Translations under genes and position numbers: made by a program
Assembly: GCA_030248135.1 (NCBI GenBank)
Contig: JASANC010001224.1
Span: forward strand, 23,322 to 87,321
Direction: 5' to 3'
Origin: Theristus sp. LFF4_11
Taxonomy: Eukaryota > Nematoda > Chromadorea > Monhysterida > Xyalidae
DNA: 64,000 nucleotides
The notes under the pieces: model-generated
What the model was told of the DNA's origin: nothing
The model's database searches: none
Seen by the model: only the letters and a program-made list of their open reading frames with translations
Shown: one piece after another, positions 34,993-45,802 of the stretch
Numbering within the stretch: the first letter of the stretch is position 1
Layout of the letters: the number at the start of each line of letters is the position of its first letter

Positions 34993-37900
34993 ATGGCCGA
35001 AGCATCCATCAACAGTAGCGTGTCATCATCGACAATAGCAAAAGCCTCATTCGACAACTCCAACAACAACAGTGTTCTGCCGAAACTTGAGCCCGAAACG
35101 AGCGTTGTCGCCGAAAACGACAGCGAAACGCTGATTGGTCCGTCGAGTAACGACAGCCTATCCGCGGTGGTGTTGTGGTCGGACGAGCCGAAAACCGAGT
35201 CGACAGCACCGACCAACAACAACAACAACAACAACAACAAGAATAGCGCTCCGAGTCGCACGCGTCATCGTCGTCGCCATCATCATCAGTCGTCGACGTA
35301 CCCGTTCGAGGCACGATCGTCGTACCCGTACGGCGACGGCGGCGGCGACGGTGGAGTGGCCGTCAGCGGGGCGGCGTCGGCGTACCCGGTGACAAACGGC
35401 GGCGGTTCGAAGGTGCGGGCACGCTGGAAGGCAGACATCAGCAGCAGCGGCGGCCTCCGTCGCAGTTTTCAGCACGTCGAACGCAAACTGGAGCAGATCG
35501 TGGCCGAGCTGTGCGCGTCGCGGGCGGAGTACGCCGAAGCGGGCGTCACACCGCGGCAGTTGCTCGAGTGCGTGATGGCGTTGCCGCCGGAGCAGCGGCC
35601 GTTCCACGACAAGCGGCACATGCAGGCGAGTATCGCGTCGTGGGCCTCCATGTATTGTCCCTCTTCATGTCCTGTCCCTTTTCGTGTCTCACAAATAGAA
35701 AAAATATTTGTTGGGACATGGAATGGAGAAAAGGGACACGGTAAACGGGACCGTGCAGGGACACTGGGCATTTATATTTAGCGCGACGTTTCCCAAAGCG
35801 CGTTTTGAACAAAACAGATGAGCCGACTCATTGCAGTTTGTCACACGAAAACTGACTGCATTGTTTATTGCACAAATAAGATTTTATGCGTTCTCTTGAA
35901 TACATTCTTCAGACCTTGAATTTTGGTTTTTAAAAGCCTCCTCAGCTCTTTTGCAGGTTCAACTGTCGCGAAAAGTGTCCCAGGGTAAAATTGTCCGTTG
36001 CCCCGGTGGCGGGCGCTATCGTGCTCCAGCGTCAAAGTAAGATGCAAACGTTTTTTTCTCAAATCACGCTAAAAATGAGGTCCAAACAGTTGTCCGGTGT
36101 TGCCTTCGCTTGGGTGAAACGCGTTGGTGTCAGTGTGTCCCAAAATAAAAGTGACCAAAACGTCGAGTGTGAGTGTTTCCACTTTCCGTACGACCACGCG
36201 GGATAGAGGACACGTGACATTTGTTCGGATATATTTTTAGGGTGCTATAGAGTTTGAATGGCTTGAAAATAAAAAAGCAAATGCAAACTCCATAGAAAAT
36301 GCACCTGTTGCCAATAGTATGGCGACAGTGCAACAGTAAGATGGTTTGAAACAACTGATTTGACACGGCAGTAGGAGAACTGGTACCCGGAGAACTGGTC
36401 ACCGGAGAACTGGTACCCGGAGAACTGGTCACGCGGAGAACTGGTACCCTCTGATTTGCGCGTGCGGAGAACTGGTCACCGGAGAACTGGTACCCATCTC
36501 CAAAAGTTATTTATCCACGCTCCATCCTGAATTTAATTAACCATATCTTTTTCATTTATTTAAAATTAAATATAAATAACAAATAATTAAAGTACAGAGT
36601 TGGCCAAAAAGCTACCGGACTTCAAACTACTTAAAATTTGAAAGTTTTATAGTATTTAAGTTCGCATTTTTTAATTTTTAGAGGTTGTTCTTTCTGTTTA
36701 ATCGTGTTTTGACATTTTTTTGTAAATAGATGAAAACGATGTGTGCAAGATTGACGCAGACATTTGACTTCACCAGAAAATAGTGATAGCTTTCGCTTTC
36801 GGCATTGAAATGCTTCCATGTCTAGCACCGATGATTCCAATGGACAATATCATCAGACATCATCAGAAACAGAAATTTTTTAAATTGAAAAAGTACGAAC
36901 CTTAGTTTCCACATGAAATGTTTCCATATTTCAGCCTGAAACCTCAAACCAGACGCGAGATAAAGCAATTTGAAATCCTGTAGATTTTTTGGCCCACCCT
37001 GTACATTTCGAATGAGTCAATTAATATAAAACAAACAAAGTTTTTACAAAATCTTTTTATTATTCTAAAAACCTTCAACAGTAACGGAAAAGGCAGTGAA
37101 ACACGCGCAACCAGAGTGGGTACCAGTTCTCCGGTGACCAGTTCTCCGGGTACCAGTTCTCCGCGTGCGTTTGTTTGAGGGTACCAGTTCTCCGGTGACC
37201 GGTTCTCCGGGTACCAGTTCTCCGCCACCCATTTGACACACTGATTGCAAAAACGGCAGCACAGAGAGACAGTTTTCAAGTAAGGTAAACCAAACGAAAC
37301 CAACCGACTCAGAAAGATACTCAAAAAGCACCCAAATACGCAGTCAAACCGTCGAACGAAATACAGTATGACATATTTTTTTAAACGTGTCCCAATGAAA
37401 TGACGTCATGTGCCGCCAAACATGCGCTTGCCGTTCACAGCAAACCAGACTTTCCGTTTGGCCGGTTTCTTCCTGTAAACAAACGGAGAATGTCGAATCA
37501 GTCACATCAAACTGACATTTTAATGCCTGTACTTTGACAAACGGGCGTTTTTAAAACAAATGACGTCATTTTAGTCCGGACACGTTTGAATAAATCCACA
37601 AAAGTTGAACCGTAAAAAATATTTGAACACTGAAACAGTAACATTCACTTATTTTAACAGTACCGTATTACCTTCAGTGACTTCTGGGGGTGGGGGTTTA
37701 TTTTGGGGGGGGGTATTTTTGGGGGGGGGGTTATTTGGAAACCATTTTTAGGGGTGGGCAAAATGGCAAAAATACCTTCCATGGCAGGAAGGAAGTCGCA
37801 GAAACTTCTACTCTACATAGAAATTTCCTTTTACAACAGCCTTTTGTAATGAAATTACCATTAACTCATCCATTTGGGGTCTTTGGTAGCACAATTTCAT

Positions 37901-40900
37901 CATTTTCACTGCAACCAGCCACTGAATTCACTGTTTATGTGTATGTTTTTCTGGGCATGTGTTTCAAACAGGTTTCCAATAATCCCCCATGGGGGATTAT
38001 TTTGGGGGGGGGATTATTTGGAAACTTGTCGAGGGGGTGGGGGTTTATTTTGGGGGGGGGTTAACTTTGGGAGGGGGGGTTTAATAGAGGTAATACGGTA
38101 TACAGCGCTGTTCAGTTATGTTTCAGCTGTACAGTTTCAGTTCCACAGTATACAACAATTATTCCAGCTGGTCCCCCAACAGCGCACTACGCATGCAGAA
38201 CAACAATCGTGTCAAGATCCGCTTGAATGGCCGCGTTCCGGCGGTAGTTCAAATGGAGAGCGTAGATGACGGTGAGAATGGATGCGATGAAGAGACCACG
38301 AATAAACAACAGTCAACAATCGAGTCAACGTTGCAGTCGCCGAGGAAGAAGCGAAGAGTTCGTTCTGCTTTCGTTTTTTTTTGAAAACTTTAAAAACCTG
38401 AATAAACTCAAGCATATAGTGTAAATAAACTTGCGTTTTTTTGGGTGGAAAGAGAGGATATGAGATTATTGGTGAGCGATATCCTGAACTGAATAGATGC
38501 CTGAAAATGTTTTCTTTTTCGAAAAAATTCTCTTGAGTGTAACTTTCTTGACGTCGGCTTACGTCCGGATAGTATATGTCTTCGAAAGTGCTACGTTCGT
38601 AGTAGATTTAAAATACAGGGTGGTCCAAAAAACTGTTTGGATGGTGTGGTCAACCACTTTTTTGATGATCATAGTTCTCAGCTTTGCCACAATACTTAGC
38701 TGATATCATTCCAGTCAAAACTTCGGATGCTTTCAGCGACACCGACTGGGAAACAGTAGATTCAGTGGCTACGGCTACGACACAACAACGGCGAACAACA
38801 ACAACAACAACAACAACAACAACGACACCAATGACAGCACCAACAACTGTTCAAAGTTTGCCAATGTCAGTCAAGTTGTTCAGTCGTCTGTGTCCGCGCC
38901 GTCCGTTTGCGATTACTGTCTGCTGACGGAGAACATGAATCGAGTCGGTCAGCCGGAGCGATTCCTCGTCTGCTCCGACTGCACCTCGAAGGGTGAGTGC
39001 GTCGGATTTTGCTTATTGTTCTTCACGTAATTATTTTCTTGATTTTCTAATTTTTTTCTTTTTTTTCTTTTTCTTATTTTCTGCCAGGTGTCCGTGTCGC
39101 ACTGACCAGTCAGGGGGCACCGGAGGCCAGAGGGATGCATCCACCTGGCGAGACCTGGCGAAATCTCAAACAGCGGAATGCTTGTGTTTTTTTAGCTCAT
39201 TCAGGGACATTTAGGGACGTCCTGTAAAAAGATGCGCCGTTATTGATTGTAGATGCGCAATTCGTTCCCGCCCCTCAATTTTGGAAATGAAAGAAAAACT
39301 ACGGCACCGAATTTTGCAGCGCACCCATCGTGTCTCGGCTACAAATCAGCGCTGACCGATCGATGCCGTCAGACGTCATGGCAGTGCTTCGACTGTAAGA
39401 CGTGTCTCGTCTGTAACTCGTCCGGGAACACCGTTGGTTTTGCGTCGTATTTTTGGCTGGAAAAGTTTGTACTGAAAGTAATGAAATTTTCAGTCTTCTT
39501 TCCACCATGGGGAAAATCAGTGTCGAGTGAATATGCCATTATGGATTACGCACACGATTGTGTTATTACCAGTTTTTGCCCACATTTTGGTGGGCACGAA
39601 CGCCACAGAAAACGAGCTATTGTTTGTTGTTTCATTATTTTTGCGTGCCCTTCTGCCCAGAAGCGCATGCTGCTGTGCGACGGCTGCGATGTTGGCCAAC
39701 ACATGGAGTGCTGCAGGCCGCCGATGTCCGCGAAGCCGAGCGGCTCCTGGCTGTGCGCCACGTGCGTCCTGGACGCGCACGTACGCCGCAACACGAACAT
39801 GGACGGACCGACGCGACGTTCGTGCTAGTGCAGCCTACTAGTAAAAATGGACTAGTATGAGCAGCTGGAGCAGACCAGAATAGTTTTCACGAAAAATAGT
39901 GTCGTTCTAAGTTGCAAAATGTCTTCTGTACGGACTGAGTGTTTTCATGACCTAAACTTAAGTAGACGAATTGGGTGGACGAAATTGACGAAAACCTTTG
40001 ATTTATCAAAATTTTGACGTTGTTTGATTTCCTCGGCCACACACCTTGTTTTGCCAACATTTTCTTTCAGGCAACAAAGCACCGCCGACGCTGCCGACGT
40101 CGCCCAGCAGCAGTTCGTCAACTGGCGTCAACGGCGCTACGAACTTTGCCAACAGCCACCGCCACCGCCACCAAAGCCACGTCCAGTCATTGTCCACCCC
40201 GCTGTCACAAGCAGCGAACCAAGCGATGCCAGCACCGCCAGCAGACACCATCGCCGCCGCCAGTTGCCAGTCGCCATTCGCCGGTCAACCGCCGCCACCG
40301 ATGCTGATGATGTTTCGACCGCCGCCATTTCTGGCCGAGTCGTCGCCAGCAGTGACCACAACGCCGTCAAATGGCATCTTTCCGCAGATGCCCGCGCGGC
40401 CGTCGCTCGCGTCGCCAGCGCCCGTCTGTCCGGTGCAGCACGCGAACGCCAACGCCGCGCAAGCAGCGCTGCGATTCGGAGTGCAGTATTCGTTTCCAAC
40501 GTGCGATTGCGCGCAGAAGGGGTAAACTTTGACTGATCCACGTTATGTTTTATCGCTTCACGTAAGGTTTGACGAAACGCTTCACATTTGGTTTGACTTA
40601 GTAATGTTTACGTAAGGCTTGACGTAACGTTTCACGTAACATTTGACGCAAAGTATCACACTGTGTTTTTTAACGTTCACGTAAGGTTGACGCACTGGTA
40701 CAGGTTATGTTTTACGAAATGTTTCACCATACAGTACGTGCGTAAATACGTAGATACGTCAGTTAAATGCTGAATGAAAAAATAACTCGTCGCGTCTGTA
40801 GCGCAGGTGTAGGGCTTTCGCCTACCGTTCTGTAGGTGGAAAGTTCGAACCTCGCTGCGGACAAGACACATAATGGAGAAACTAAAGGGACCAACAAGAT

Positions 40901-42005
40901 CTAATGGTCTACTCCCTCCAGAGCCGAGGGTAAATTGGGCTCGGGGCAGTATTGCCCGTTTCCGCCGGAGTTTGGTACCTCAGGGTTTCCGGAACCGGCG
41001 CGCGAACAAATAAAAAAAACTCAAGAAAAAATAACTCAACGGAGGAGCTGCCATTTTCGCTTTGAGACCATGTCGTCTTTTGTGTATATAAAAAACAATT
41101 GGCTTGCAATGGTCTTGAGACGACACAAAATGATGCATCATGCAAAATTACTGTGTGTGTTTTCGAAACTGGCTGAATACCTTTTTGCATTTTTTCAGCT
41201 CTCCATTATCCGACATGACGGAGGACAAGCTGATTCAGGCAGCAGCGCAGCAGGGGGCTGAAAATTGGACTGTCGGCCAGATACGCGATTTTTTGGCCGC
41301 CATTGGATTTGCGGCCGAAGCAAAAGTTTTCGTTGAACAGGTTTGACATTTTTCAAAGGTTTTAAAATCTGATCCTGATAAAAATAAAGACCCCATATCT
41401 TGTTTTTTTGCTTCGCATTGCAAAACTGAATGAGTTTTGTTTATGAATGCACTGGTCGACTTTGTGGAACTGGTCCTTTGTGCAATTTGTTAAAAATGAT
41501 TCTTATTTATTCCCAAGTAAAAAGACGAACACTTGTCATTTTAGTAAATTAAAAGTGTAAATACCTTGAAAAAAGTCAAAACAAAAAACGGCTCACACAA
41601 ACAAAAATTGTATCGGTGACAGTCCCAACTAACACAGCAATCAATCAATCCATTGTGACATCCATTTATTACAGTGAACTGTGAATGTGATCAACCGGAT
41701 TAAGAAGCACATTTCCCTCAATACACCAGAAACAATAAAAATAAAAATTAGAAACAAAAATCTGAAATTTCTTTGAATACATTAGAAAACACACGCAGGA
41801 GATCGACGGCCAGGCGCTGATGCTGCTGCAACGCGCTGACGTCATCCAGCGTCTGCCGGGCGTTCGCCTCGGCCCGGCCCTGAAGCTGCACCGACGCATC
41901 TGGGCGCTGCAGACGCTCGTGGAACGGCGTCTCTTCATGCAACATCAGGCGACCGGTCAGCCGACGAATTATTACGCAACGACGGGTGTGAAAAGTAGTA
42001 ATTGA
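34993..42005 (+). CDS. SAMD1/KAT6-like chromatin reader: winged helix, double PHD finger, SAM domain
   Basis: Nine exons join in frame to 753 residues: 34993-35625, 35957-36036, 38135-38357, 38737-38992, 39320-39432, 39661-39817, 40071-40521, 41199-41340 and 41799-42005. Order: low-complexity Asn/Ser/His N-terminus; a region ending QLSRKVSQGKIVR then GGGRYRAP (about 150-238) resembling the SAMD1-type winged helix; an acidic stretch and the basic PRKKRRVR (possible nuclear signal); an Asn run; double PHD finger (about 370-475: CDYC, CSDC, HPSC, CFDC, CKTCLVC, LLCDGCDVGQHMEC, GSWLCATC) as in DPF/PHF10/KAT6 proteins; a Pro/Ala/Ser region; and a C-terminal SAM domain (IRDFLAAIGF, EIDGQALMLL, GPALKLHRRIW). 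A nuclear histone-reading role is inferred. There is no acetyltransferase domain. Intron 1 has a GC donor (GCGAGT); the exon 3 end and exon 4 start rest on phase alone. Confidence 0.82.
36367..37230. mobile_element. Foldback MULE-like element FB1 (GGAGAACTGGTNACC arms)
   Basis: 864 bp in intron 2 of the PHD-SAM gene. The left arm (36367-36491) is a run of GGAGAACTGGTACCC / GGAGAACTGGTCACC units of about 15 bases. The right arm (37118-37230) is the inverse (GGTACCAGTTCTCC units). Tips GGCAGTAGGAGAACTGG and, read inward, GGGTGGCGGAGAACTGG. Flanked by an exact 9-bp duplication ATTTGACAC (36358-36366 and 37231-37239), the duplication length of Mutator-like elements. No transposase is encoded. A mariner-type MITE sits inside. 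Confidence 0.85.
36593..37003. mobile_element. Mariner-type MITE inside FB1
   Basis: 411 bp with ends TACAGAGTTGGCCAAAAA and, inverted, TACAGGGTGGGCCAAAAAA, with TA at both borders. Similar single tips (ACAGGGTG..) occur at 38615, 27234 and 27683. Confidence 0.75.
37661..38100 (+). mobile_element. TACCGTATTACC MITE, copy C, just upstream of exon 3 of the PHD-SAM gene
   Basis: 440 bp with TACCGTATTACCTTCAGTGA and ...GAGGTAATACGGTA ends. Ends 34 bases before the proposed exon 3 (38135), so the branch point of that intron may lie in or beside the element. Confidence 0.85.
40555..40740 (+). repeat. Degraded ACGTAA-rich repeat
   Basis: Repeated words such as TTCACGTAAGGTTTGACG and TTTCACGTAACATTTGACG, related in motif to the satellite at 13860-14330, in the intron after the proline-rich exon. 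Confidence 0.6.
40795..41012 (+). mobile_element. tRNA-derived SINE, family 2, full copy
   Basis: The head CTGTAGCGCAGGTGTAGGGC and AAAGTTCGAACCTCGCTGCG (A- and B-box like) are followed by a body (TATTGCCCGTTTCCGCCGGA, GGTACCTCAGGGTTTCCGGA) and an A-rich tail. The body without the tRNA head recurs at 49985-50140. Confidence 0.82.
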
Positions 42006-42041
42006 TGGGGAAGCAGAAGGAGAACCGGAACAAATTGGAGA

Positions 42042-42310
42042 TACAGTATGGCCGAATAAATGAGGCAGTCCATCAAGGCGGGATCAGCCGCAGACTAGGA
42101 GTTGTCTTTTTCAAAAAAGCCAACGTAATTCCCAATCATGTGTACAAGGGATAAAGAATGAACAGAATAGCGCGGATAATCCATTAGTTTAAAAAAACGC
42201 GTCAAATTTGGCACACAATTCAGTTTCTGAACGTCGTTTTTCTTTCATTCAAAATTCGCGCGCTCCTTGCACCCTGAAAAAAGCTGCCATGTTTAACCGG
42301 CCATACCGTA
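42042..42310 (+). mobile_element. GTATGGCCG MITE, copy 2, downstream of the PHD-SAM gene
   Basis: Starts TACAGTATGGCCGAATAAAT 36 bases after the stop codon and ends TTTAACCGGCCATACCGTA. Inverted tips and TA borders. Contains AATAAA at 42055-42060, which could serve as the gene's poly(A) signal. Related sequence at 34693-34955 and in part at 34337-34470. Confidence 0.75.
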
Positions 42311-43139
42311 CGTTGGGTGAACTTGAAAGTGAAAGACTGAGACATACGGTATAAATACAATTGGATGAAACAAACTATTACGGAAAGAGTTGAAACATCT
42401 CTATATGGTATTCTTTGTGATCTGAGTTTTAGCTCATGGCAGTGAAAACATCTGGCGTTATGTTGGCGTTGAAAAAAAAACGTTAGTTGGCTTTATCGCC
42501 GGCGAAAACGCCAAAATTTTGTTGTTGTCTTTTTAGAGTAGGGGTTTGGTGGGTGATAAAGGTAGTGTTTCTAATTACAATAGTTATAAACTGTTTTTGC
42601 AATGTTTAGTTGTGTGTTCGTTTTCTTTTTGGTTGAAAACATGTGTGTTTAGTCTCTATCTTGATGTTCGGGTGCATCTTATGCGGGATTTTCTTTTTAC
42701 ACCGACTCTTACCTAACTCAACAACACGGTCATTTTTGCTTTGTTTTTATTTCCTGTTCTAACATGCAGTTTTTTTACTGTGTTGTGTATCATCGTTGTG
42801 GTGTGTGTTCTTTCTGATCCACAAAATATATCATGTGTTGTGTAAGTTGAACAAATAAAACCGGGAACCAAAATAGGTTTTACTACGGGGAAGCAGACAT
42901 AAGGGGGGGGGGGAGCAAAATGAATTTGAATTTTTGAATACAACCGAATTTTGGTTATTTTCTAAAAACAAAAAACTGAGAGCGACTCATTGTTTAATCA
43001 CGCACGTCAAAAACTGCGCTGTTTCCCGCCCCCCCCTTCCAAATTTTCCAGCTAACTGGAAAATTTGCTCCAGCTATCTAAATCGCCCCCCCCCCCCCAA
43101 CCCCTCGGCTCTGGAACAACTACGGAACGGTCTCTGGTG
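42311..43139. other. 3' flank of the PHD-SAM gene
   Basis: AT-rich. No gene seen. An AATAAA hexamer at 42854-42859, then poly-G and poly-C tracts at 42903-42913 and 43085-43100. Confidence 0.55.
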
Positions 43140-43148
43140 CTCTGGGGG

Positions 43149-44317
43149 AATCATAGACAAAAGACCGCACGTACCAAAAGACCGCACGTGCCAAAAGACC
43201 GCAAGAACAAAATACCGCAGATTGGTGTGGAACCAAAATACCGCACGTGCCAAAAGACCGCACGAGCATTTAGAAAGTCGGTTCCGCTGATTCTGTTTCG
43301 ATTTTACAATTGCATCAAGCAACATTCGTATCATTTCTTGTGATAAATTGTGTTGTTTTCGTTTGTTCATTGTTCGAGTTACTTTTACGCAACAAAAATG
43401 TTCTGGTCAAAAAACAAAAAACAACAAAAACACCCGACGGTCTCTGGTGCTCTGGGGGGTGTACCCCCCCCCCCACCCCCCGCCCACGGTACTGCGGTGA
43501 GTTGCTTGTTTGTTATTTGAGGGAAATTGAGAGACAAAACACGAGGCACGATGTCGTCGGTGGAAAAATGGGATCGCCGAAGCCAAATCTGAAATTTTCA
43601 CCCTCCTCTCATATGAGTGGGGGTTATATGGTAAGTCGGTTGGTTCTCAGGCAGTGATATTCGGACTCCCTGAAAAATTCTGAACAACTTTGTTTTAAAA
43701 AAAATTAAAAAATAGGATTTTTTTTTGACATCTCTACCTGCCTGGCGCTTCTTTTTTAAAACGCACGCGCACGTGGCATCGGCATGCTCATGCTCATGAT
43801 CCACTAGCGCACGTGCACACGCACCGGCCCCAACAAGAACTTGTTCAAAACGCAATTGTTCTGACATCTTACTTCCTGAAAAGGCTTGGCTTAGGTTAGG
43901 ATTAGGTTAGGATCAAGTTAGGCTTAGGATTAGGCTTTAGGATTGAGATTTGAATCAGGTCCGTTTTAGCAATGTCCGACAACGAGCTTGTCGATTTTTA
44001 GAAAAGAACCCCTCTACCTGTCACGCAGCACTGCCGGCGATGTGCTCAACCGATTTCAACGAAGTACGGCTCAATCAACTCAGCAGAACACCGGCGACAC
44101 GATGATTTGTCGCTTGTGGTTAGTTTTTCAAAAACCAAAGACGTCCAAAATCACCATAAATTTGTGTTTTGTCGTTTTCCACACTTTTTTTATTGCAAAG
44201 TAACCGAGGCTGAATTAAACGTGCGGTATTTTGGTTTGACAGCATCTGCGGTCTTTTGGTCACAAAAAATCTCAAATCTGCGGTCTTTTGGCACGTGCGG
44301 TCTTTTGTCCGCAAGTC
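43149..44317. mobile_element. Foldback MULE-like element FB2 (AAAAGACCGCACGTGCC arms)
   Basis: 1,169 bp. The left arm (about 43155-43270) is built of AAAAGACCGCACGTGCC-like units; the right arm (about 44220-44315) is the inverse (GCACGTGCGGTCTTTTG). Flanked by an exact 9-bp duplication CTCTGGGGG (43140-43148 and 44318-44326). The interior holds a truncated hAT-type end (43505-43734) and a second copy of the flanking-type sequence CGGTCTCTGGTGCTCTGGGG. No transposase frame. Confidence 0.8.
43505..43734 (-). mobile_element. Truncated hAT-type MITE end inside FB2
   Basis: Reverse-complement match to the left 240 bases of the element at 45069-45802 (GACTCCCTGAAAAATTCTGA, CATATGAGTGGGGGTTATAT), ending in the same tip GACATCTCTA. 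The other half is missing. Confidence 0.75.
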
Positions 44318-45068
44318 CTCTGGGGGGTCCCGCTTTCGCTACTGCCCGCCCACGGTACTGATGTTGAAAGTTAAAAGTTAAAAAAAGATTTTTGTTTGAC
44401 AACACCCCGGCGCTATCCTATTTTAGAGTAGCTTTCAAAAAATAAAGTAGCAAAGAAAAAATAAAGTAGCAAAGAAAAAATAAAGTAGCTTTCAAAAAAT
44501 AAAGTAGCAAAGAAAAAATAAAGTAGCAAAAAATTTTCATATGAATAATACGCTGTCCTATTTTAGAGTAGCAACGATATAACAATCATACACTGTCCTA
44601 TTTTAGAGTAGCAACACTATCCTATTTTAGAGTAGCAACACTATCCTATTTTAGAGTAGCAACACTATCCTATTTTAGAGTAGCAACATATAAACAGCTC
44701 ATTTAACGCTATTTCAGCCGGGAAACTTTGTAAACCTACGTTATTTTGCACAGAGATTTCAAATTTTGACCTTGTGGGTTACGGTAACGCTCGGTTTGGT
44801 TTCAACACGATCTTAGTTTCGTCAACAATCCACAAACAGCTTGGTAACCGCAACCAAATCGGTGAAACATGCTAGATTGAGGTTATTTTGCACGCAGATT
44901 TTGAATTTCAGCTTTCTGGATTACGGTAACGCGTGTTTTGGTCTCAACACAATTTTAGTTTTAAACACAGCGTACACACACGACAACACACAACAACACA
45001 CACGCGCGCAAATGCTAATTGTTTGGGATTGGGTTAGACCAAGAGACTTTCAATTGTAGTGACGCACC

Positions 45069-45802
45069 TAGAGATGTCAAGAAAAAAAATTTTCTATTTT
45101 TTTTCTTAAAAATTTTTTTTTAGTTTTTTTAAATGAAAGTTGTTCAGAATTTTTCAGGGAGTCCGAATATCACCATCTGAGGAGCCACCGACTTACCATA
45201 TGACCCCCACTCATATGGGAGGACGGTGAAAATTTCAGACTTGGTTTCGGCGACCCCATTTTCCCACCGACGACATCACGTCTTGCGTTTTGCCTCTCAA
45301 TTCACCTCAAATAACACGGAAACAAGTTCAACAACAAACCGGTGTGATCATGCTGACGACACGAGGCGAAACAGCAACGAGCAACCAACGAAGTTACGCT
45401 TGCAGTGGCAGACAGTGCAATTTCGACCTTTCGAGATCCTGAAAAACGATGCGTAAATGTGAGTTCTCTGCTTCTATCTCACCTTAGCGGCATCGGAATT
45501 TGTTGAACTAGCCTTTGCGACGCTCAAGTACTTCAATGCGCGAGTCGATCATCACTCACCAAGGCTGAAAACAGTCGATAAATCAATCCAGAATACCACC
45601 TGCAGCGTTGAAGACTAAGTGACAAGGTAAAGTCAAAGAAAATTTTTGTTGAACTTTCGAAAAATTATGCCAAAAACGGCATTTTCAGGGCACATTAAAG
45701 AAAAAATTTCAAAAATTTTTGATAAAAAAATAAAAAAATGCTCATTTTTTACCTTTTTTTTAAAAAGTAAAAAAAAAAAATTTTTTGACCCTTACATCTC
45801 TA
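45069..45802. mobile_element. hAT-type MITE inside FB3
   Basis: 734 bp with exact 8-bp duplications GACGCACC (45061-45068 and 45803-45810) and tips TAGAGATGTCAAG and, inverted, TAGAGATGTAAGGGTCAA. An 8-bp duplication with a TAGAGATG tip is typical of the hAT superfamily. Inner sequence near the right end (TTGAACTTTCGAAAAATT, then GGGCACATTAAAGAAAAA) resembles the elements at 48650-49360 and 58266-58956, although the tips differ. Confidence 0.88.

Noticed and set aside
35009..35619. Long minus-strand and alternate plus-strand frames opposite the first PHD-SAM exon
   Set aside because: They are antisense or shifted readings of GC-rich, trinucleotide-repetitive coding sequence; the plus-strand frame has the start, phase continuity and domain content.
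36367..37230. Interpreting the GGTACCAGTTCTCC repeats as a regulatory array or simple satellite
   Set aside because: The two arrays are inverse to each other and the whole unit is bounded by an exact 9-bp duplication, so a transposon explains it better.
40024..40536. Alternative frame of the proline-rich exon (RQQSTADAADVAQQQ...)
   Set aside because: Only the other frame joins in phase to the SAM exon at 41199 and to the PHD exon ending at 39817.
40797..40870. Possible functional tRNA gene (A- and B-box like words)
   Set aside because: It is the head of a SINE whose body recurs at 49985-50140; acceptor-stem pairing is imperfect and it continues into a shared tail.
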